64,000 bases of DNA, from the NCBI GenBank assembly GCA_029531795.1, contig JAPEIS010000007.1, positions 372,001-436,000 of the forward strand. The letters run 5' to 3'. The position numbers and the translations under genes were made by a program. The DNA is from Sclerotinia nivalis (Eukaryota; Ascomycota; Leotiomycetes; Helotiales; Sclerotiniaceae). Positions 58,465-64,000 of the stretch are shown piece by piece. Below the pieces are notes generated by a model. That model saw only the letters and a program-made list of their open reading frames with translations. It made no database searches and was not told the origin of the DNA. Positions within the stretch are counted from its first letter, which is position 1; each line of letters starts with the position of its first letter.

Positions 58465-60033
58465 TTTATTGGAGGAGGCGTTCGGAAGGTGTGCAGCCAC
58501 AAAAAAAATGAGGCGAACAAGCGAGTTGGTCGGTGAAAGAACTTCAGGTAAGAAGACGAAATGAGTGGTAAAACTTCAAGAAATGAGAGGGGGAAGAGCC
58601 TTCCTACATGAAGAGGCTGAATTAGAAGAGGGCGATAAAATAACCACAAAATGGAGACCAGGAATTACAAGGATATTGGAGGGCTTTTATTGGTCACGTG
58701 TATGCAACTCATTCCAAACGGGATATCAGCAAGTACAACCTTGATGTTTGTACGACACCGTCCCATCATTTTTAAAGCAGCGGGCTATGTCTGTTCGTAT
58801 CTGTTCATTTATCACTAAAAATACTCAAGATCAGCTAGATGTAAGCAAGAAACCCAGACCAATCTCTGACGGACGAAACCTCCTTTTCTCTTTTTCGTAT
58901 GCAACATGGAATGTGATGATAGCCTCAGTTTAACAACAATACATATGCACTCCTTTCTTAAAAGCAGCGGCTCAGAGGAACAACTTATGCTGAAGGTCAT
59001 TCCTAGGTGTCAAAGCCTCACTTCTCTTAACCCCTTCTTGAGGACTCGGAAATGTCTACACCGGTCTTACGAGGAAGAGCCTCCAAGAAAGTCAGTAGGC
59101 AATATCAATTGACAGTCCCCTGTATCTGATGCCGTGATATAATTCTCCCCTCCTCAATCTTTTCTCTTTTTTCCCGCTCCTAACCTTCAAAAAACAAAAC
59201 CGAGACCACCAATGAAGAAACAAGCCCACAGAACGAAATGAATGTTACAACCAACAAGTACAAGTGCCCCATCCAAAAGTTTAACCACCAGAGATTACTA
59301 TTATGTCTAAGTGGAGTTTCAACCATATGTATTCATTTTGTCGATGCGTAAACTGAAGGATAGAACTTCGAATCTGTCAGAGCTGGTATCGCTTCTGGGA
59401 TCACTTAATACTTCTGTAGATCTACGGCACTTGCGTATTGATTGCCAAGCATTCTGCTGAAATATGCCATGTTAGTGTTATGATTGGAATATTGATCTCT
59501 TGGTAGGTCTGATGTAACTTGATGCTCTTGGTGTTTATAATCATTGGCTCTCCACTGAGCTTTCACCTGACTAATCAACCATACATACAGCTCCAACGCT
59601 AGATAGTCACAACTTGGGTAACTTGTAGCTGGAATGTACTTCTGGATAGCAGAAATATCTTGTTCATCGTGTTTGTATGGACATTATCTGGTGACACACA
59701 CGAGCGTTGAGTTCAATTCAATTGAGGTCTGTGTTGGGAGAAAAGTTGCTTGCACAGCCACACTTTGAAATTCCCCAGCCAAGATTTCTCCACCACCAAA
59801 AACTACGTCATTATGGCTCTTGCTCCTCCCTATTCACAAACACCTCCACTCCAGCCTGATATCATTCACATTCTATGATCCTCATTATACAATATTGTCT
59901 CTTTTCCAAGGAACAATGTTTTACACAAATATCATATCCATAACCCAAATCCCCTAACAAATCCCGCATTCTTTCTTTCACATAAATCAAAACACCACGA
60001 CCACAGTCACAATTGCCATTCTCACCCACAAAC
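58465..60033. other. Divergent intergenic region
   Basis: 1.57 kb between the zinc-finger gene and the PTEN gene. Several short frames, none convincing. Confidence 0.4.
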
Positions 60034-61940
60034 ATGGCATCACTCCTTCGACAAATCGTCGCAGGTCCTCGTTCTCGACACCCAGAAGCAGGACTTGATC
60101 TCTGCTACGTAACACCAAATATAATCGCGACTTCTGGTCCCAGCGGCACATATCCACAACGAGCATATCGTAATCCTCTCGATCAACTCGTTACATTCCT
60201 CGATTATAAACATGGGAAGGAGGGATGGATGATATGGGAATTCAGGGCAGAAGGGACTGGATATCCGGATGAGGAGGTGAGGGGCAGAGTTAAACATTGG
60301 CCGTGGCCGGATCATCATCCACCGCCGTTTAAATTGGTTCCGGGGATTGTGGGGGGTATGAGGAATTGGTTGGAGGGGAGGGGAGATGGGGAGAAGGACA
60401 ACAAAGAGGGAGGGAAGGTTGTGGTTGTGCATTGTAAGGCTGGGAAGGGGAGAAGTGGGACGATGGCTTGCAGTTATTTGATTGCGGAATGTGGATGGAA
60501 GGCTTCGGAAGCTCTTGCGCGATTTACAGAAAGGAGAATGAGACCTGGTTTTGGTCAGGGTATTTCGATACCGAGTCAGTTGAGATGGATTGGTTATGTG
60601 GACCGTTGGACAGCATCTGGGAAACATTATATTGATCGACAAATTGAGATTATGGAGGTACATGTTTGGGGATTGAGAGATGGTGTCAAAGTACAAGTTG
60701 AGGGATATGTTGATGAAGGGAAAACGATCAAATTATTCCACGTTTTTACAAAGAAAGAAAGAGTTGTGGTGGAAGGAAATACACCCGGTAGTGGAGGGAT
60801 CAAGAATTTATTATCTGATATGGCTGGATTTGGGATTCAAGATAAAATCGCGACATCGAAAAACGCAGATCGAATCGAAGAACCTAAAAACACAAAACCG
60901 ATACCACAAGCTGCGGAACCTACTGCCAGTGAATCAGAAACTGATTCGGAAACTGGTGGTGGAGCCGTCATTTTCAAACCTTCTACTAGAGTTATTCTTC
61001 CAACTAGCGATATTAACATCGATTTCGAAAGACGAAATAAAGCATCTATGGGATGGACCATGGTTACTGCCGTTGCCCACGTATGGTTTAATGCATATTT
61101 TGAAGGCAATGGACCAGAAAACAATGGTAAAGCAGCGGAAAGTGGGATTTTCGAAATCGAATGGGACAAAATGGATGGAATCAAAGGCTCTTCTCGCAAG
61201 GGAACTCGAGCTCTAGATAAACTAGCCGTAGTATGGAAAGTTTACGATCCTGAACCGGGCCACGGTAAAAGCGAAAGTATAATCGAAGAACCCGATGTCA
61301 ATGCTCCAGTTCCAGAAGTTCAAGCTGCAGATTGGAAGGGGGATAATGAAATTTCTCCTAGTCACGGTGATAGGGATTTAGGATTGAGAACGGAAAGTCC
61401 GGTTAGTGCGGAGGTTAGTAAGGCGAGTAGTATTAATGAGGCTGATAAGGAAAAGGAAGAAGAGAGAAAGAATGAGGAGGAGGGTTTGAGGGTTTCGAGT
61501 CCGACGGGAGAGGAGGATTTGGAGTTGGATATTGCGAATTTACCGAAACCGGAAAAGAATGGTTCGGTACCGACTATGGAGGCGCTTAATAATGGACTTG
61601 ATACGGCGACGTCGACGACTCCGAATCGTGATGTTGATGCGAGGAAGTGAGTTTAAATTTTGGAGTGGAGATGGTCTTTTACTGACCATTGATGGATAGA
61701 GTTGTAGGAAATCATGATAATGGGATGGGTGGGGTGGAGGGAATGAATGCAACCAGGGGAATGAATGGAGGGAATAAAAGTGAAAGGATGGATGGAATAA
61801 ATGATATACCAAATGCACCACCTACATCCACTATCTCAACAGCGGATTTACCGGGTGGTGTACCAGAGGATCAGATGAAGAATGCTAAGGGTCATAAGTT
61901 GGGTCATATGCAGAGTGTGAAGAAAACGATTAATTCTTAG
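60034..61940 (+). CDS. tep1: PTEN-type phosphatidylinositol 3-phosphatase (Tep1-like)
   Basis: Exons 60034-61646 and 61700-61940 give 617 residues. The ATG at 60034 is preferred because the open frame upstream begins with TTG. The phosphatase domain has YVTPNIIATSGPSG, a WPD-type loop (WPWPDHHPP, Asp93) and the P-loop HCKAGKGRSG (Cys134, Arg140), which matches PTEN, including the two Lys that favour phosphoinositide substrates. A C2-like domain follows, interrupted by a Lys/Glu-rich insert; VVWKVYDPEPG is typical of its end. The acidic C-terminal tail (about 430-617) is low complexity. It should dephosphorylate PtdIns(3,4,5)P3 or PtdIns(3,4)P2 and so oppose PI3K signalling. Second-exon residues are variable and of less certain function. 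Confidence 0.92.
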
Positions 61941-61954
61941 GGAATAGGCAGAGT

Positions 61955-61996
61955 GGGTGGTGGCGGGTGGTTGGGTGGTTGGGTGGTAGGGGAGGG
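61955..61996 (+). other. G-quadruplex-like tract just after the PTEN stop codon
   Basis: Six G-runs of three or more (first at 61955-61957, last at 61994-61996) separated by loops of 1-7 nt, partly from a tandem GGGTGGTT repeat. It lies 14 bases after the stop, so it would be in the 3' UTR. Confidence 0.5.
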
Positions 61997-62691
61997 TTGG
62001 TGAGAAGGTCGGAGAAATGTTTGAAGGGAGACTAAAGGAGGAATAGCAGATGAAGATGAGGGAATGCGCAGTGTGAGGGTTGAAGATAGGAAATCTCTTT
62101 GTTTTTGAGGTGGAGGCGGGAGTGAGTGGAAATAAAGTATAACAGAGCGGAATTAAAGAGACCAGAACAGAACAGAAAAGAGCAGTGTAGAGTATAGTAA
62201 GTAGAAATAGATACCATTTTGTCTGAATATTAATGAGTAGCGCTGAGAAAATAGTTATCTTGTCTTATCACGCGGGATTTATAGAGATGAAATAAGATAA
62301 GATGGAGTCATGGTGATAGTAAGTGACACAATACGGTATAATGTAATGTGAGGCGATGCTAGAATGTGACAAAGAAAAGATTGAAGTCTACAAGTACAGT
62401 AGTAGTAATAGTAGTAGGAGCGCGGAGCGTGGCGTATATATATGAATAATCTCCCCATCCATTGCCCTCTCCTTTTCCCCGCCACTCTTCCCTCTCCACC
62501 CTTCGTCTTTTATCCAATTTCCCTCTAACCCCAACTTTCCATTCCTCATCTTAATCCTCACACCTCTTCATCTCTCTTCATCTCTCCATCTCCATCGAAT
62601 TGCTTATATCTCCATCAATCTCCATCGCTTCCATCTCCCCCCTAAAACCTCAACAAAATCCAACCTTATCCCCCAAAAATCAAAAACATCA
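61997..62691. other. Convergent intergenic region
   Basis: Purine-rich then C/T-rich, 3' side of both neighbours. No gene seen. Confidence 0.4.
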
Positions 62692-64000
62692 CTACGATTT
62701 ATCCCCCAAAACATCACTCACACCCCCACTCGGCGAATCACTCGGATTATACGCGCTACATCCAGGCATATATCTAAAGCCATCCGCGACCAAACTACCC
62801 TCCTCACTTCCCTCATAATCATAATCAGCATCTGCATCAGCATCTTCATACGGCGGCAATATATCTTCGATCCCATTCGTATACCCATCGAGATGTAAAC
62901 CCGAATTCATATGTACTACCGAATTCATATGTTCTGGTGCTTGCGAAGCAGATGCGCAATGAGCAGGGATAGGAGTCAAACGACAATCCTCAGCAGCAAC
63001 CATCTCCCGCACTACCTCTACCGCATTCCTAAAACTGGTGATGTCATCCCCGATACTAATTGTTGATGTTGATGTTGGTTCAGCATCCGAATCATAATCT
63101 TCAAGTAAAGCTTCTTTATCTTTTTCCTCGAATTCTTCTCTCCCAATAATACGCGCCAACCAAGATTTAAAAGTAGCGTGGTTGGATGCACGTCGATAAG
63201 TACGTCTTCGGTATCGTTCTTCACGATGGTCTGAACGGGCTTTTGAGTTGCAGGAACGGCGATGGAGAGTAATGATTAGAAGGGAGAAGAGAAATCCGAT
63301 GAGGGTCAATTTGAGGATGTGGAGGGGGAAACCTGCGGGTCTGTGTGGTCCACCCGGTGGGCCGTGATTACCTTCTTCAATTATGTGGGGTGGGGGTCCG
63401 TTGAAATGGGGTCCTGGACCTGGGTGAATTCCATCGAGGGGGGGCGGTTCGGGGAATGCCGGTTGGTCTTCTGGACATTTTTGGTGAGATGGAGATTCGT
63501 GCTGTGGGCTGTCGAATTCTGGTTCTTGGTTTTCAGGATCTTCGTGCTGAGGACCGTCTTGAGGTGGGCCATGGTGGAATTCTTCGTCCTGTGGGTCCTG
63601 TGGTCTTTCGTGTTCAGGGCCATCAAATGGTCTTTCTTGCGGGTGATGTGGCCTCTCATGTCCAGGGCCATCAAATGATCCCGCATGTGGAGGCCTACCG
63701 TGGTGATGTTCTTCAAAACGATCGGAATCTGGGTCAAATGATGAGGGTCCTTGTCCATGATGTGGTTTAGCATGCTTTTTGTGACGCCCATCCGATTCGT
63801 TATCAAAGTCGTCAAATCTGTGTGGAGAGCCATCGCGATCTCTGTGAAGTCTTTCTATTTCATCAGAATTATCTCCATGTGGTCGTCCGTAATGTCCACC
63901 ATGATGTCTAGGACGTCCCTCCCAATGTCCGCCTTCGTCTTCATCATCTTGGAAATGATGCATTCCAGAGTGTCTTTCATGCTCAAATCCGTGATGACTG
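62692..64000 (-). CDS. His/Pro/Asp-rich single-pass membrane protein (5' end outside window)
   Basis: The frame is open to the right edge; the reading before the ATG at 63963 (SHHGFEHERHSG) is also His-rich, so the true start is probably outside. Residues counted from that ATG: 1-215 are His/Pro/Asp/Gly-rich with tandem motifs such as FDGPGHERPHHPQ and FDGPEHERPQDPQ. A single membrane helix follows at about 222-242 (LTLIGFLFSLLIITL), then a basic stretch (RYRRRTYRRA), and an acidic tail to residue 423. This order suggests an exposed His-rich domain that could bind metal or cell wall, and a cytoplasmic tail. No family is recognised; metal binding is inferred from composition. Confidence 0.6.
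   Translation of the reverse strand, partial: SHHGFEHERHSGMHHFQDDEDEGGHWEGRPRHHGGHYGRPHGDNSDEIERLHRDRDGSPHRFDDFDNESDGRHKKHAKPHHGQGPSSFDPDSDRFEEHHHGRPPHAGSFDGPGHERPHHPQERPFDGPEHERPQDPQDEEFHHGPPQDGPQHEDPENQEPEFDSPQHESPSHQKCPEDQPAFPEPPPLDGIHPGPGPHFNGPPPHIIEEGNHGPPGGPHRPAGFPLHILKLTLIGFLFSLLIITLHRRSCNSKARSDHREERYRRRTYRRASNHATFKSWLARIIGREEFEEKDKEALLEDYDSDAEPTSTSTISIGDDITSFRNAVEVVREMVAAEDCRLTPIPAHCASASQAPEHMNSVVHMNSGLHLDGYTNGIEDILPPYEDADADADYDYEGSEEGSLVADGFRYMPGCSAYNPSDSPSGGVSDVLGDKS

Noticed and set aside
1..64000. CRISPR arrays, bacterial insertion sequences, operons
   Set aside because: The DNA is fungal nuclear; no regular direct-repeat/spacer structure or bacterial transposase was seen.

Overview
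This is a window of a filamentous ascomycete genome. Short 50-150 nt introns with GT..AG ends and CTAAC-type branch sites, a secreted GH3 beta-glucosidase, fungal-only families, and transposon copies carrying only transition-type damage (RIP-like) all fit Pezizomycotina. Protein style suggests a leotiomycete, perhaps Sclerotiniaceae (Botrytis/Sclerotinia), but that is inference only.

Layout. 0-6.4 kb: divergent UTP20 (SSU processome, cut by the left edge) and a Drn1/CWF19L1-type CwfJ protein. 6.4-12.2 kb: gene-poor, with a small one-helix membrane protein, a decayed look-alike in inverted orientation, a degenerate 53-bp tandem repeat and an intron-bearing elongator tRNA-Met. 12.3-15.3 kb: nine-exon GH3 beta-glucosidase. 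16.0-17.4 kb: membrane protein with a 33-bp/11-residue tandem repeat. 18.5-29.4 kb: five minus-strand genes for lineage-specific coiled-coil or low-complexity proteins; two are paralogues and one carries a C-terminal Zn2Cys6 motif. 30.1-31.6 kb: decayed F-box-like gene. 34.0-41.6 kb: transposon nest of two solo LTRs (the second split by a 5.85-kb Tad-like LINE with two frame-preserved but nonsense-riddled ORFs), a MITE and a short solo LTR. 42.2-50.6 kb: ankyrin protein, a DUF3292-like membrane protein and, divergently, the mitochondrial t6A enzyme Qri7. 50.6-55.2 kb: gene-poor, AT-rich, with a second short solo LTR. 55.4-64 kb: a proline-rich unknown, a C2H2 zinc-finger protein, a PTEN-type phosphatase and a His/Pro-rich membrane protein running off the right edge.

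The housekeeping genes (UTP20, Drn1, Qri7, PTEN, DUF3292) are spread out and share no pathway, as is normal for fungi. The accessory content lies in the 16-32 kb and 34-42 kb blocks. Exon joins were read by eye: for each spliced gene reported as intact the reading phase was checked across every junction, so the models are internally consistent but not supported by transcripts.
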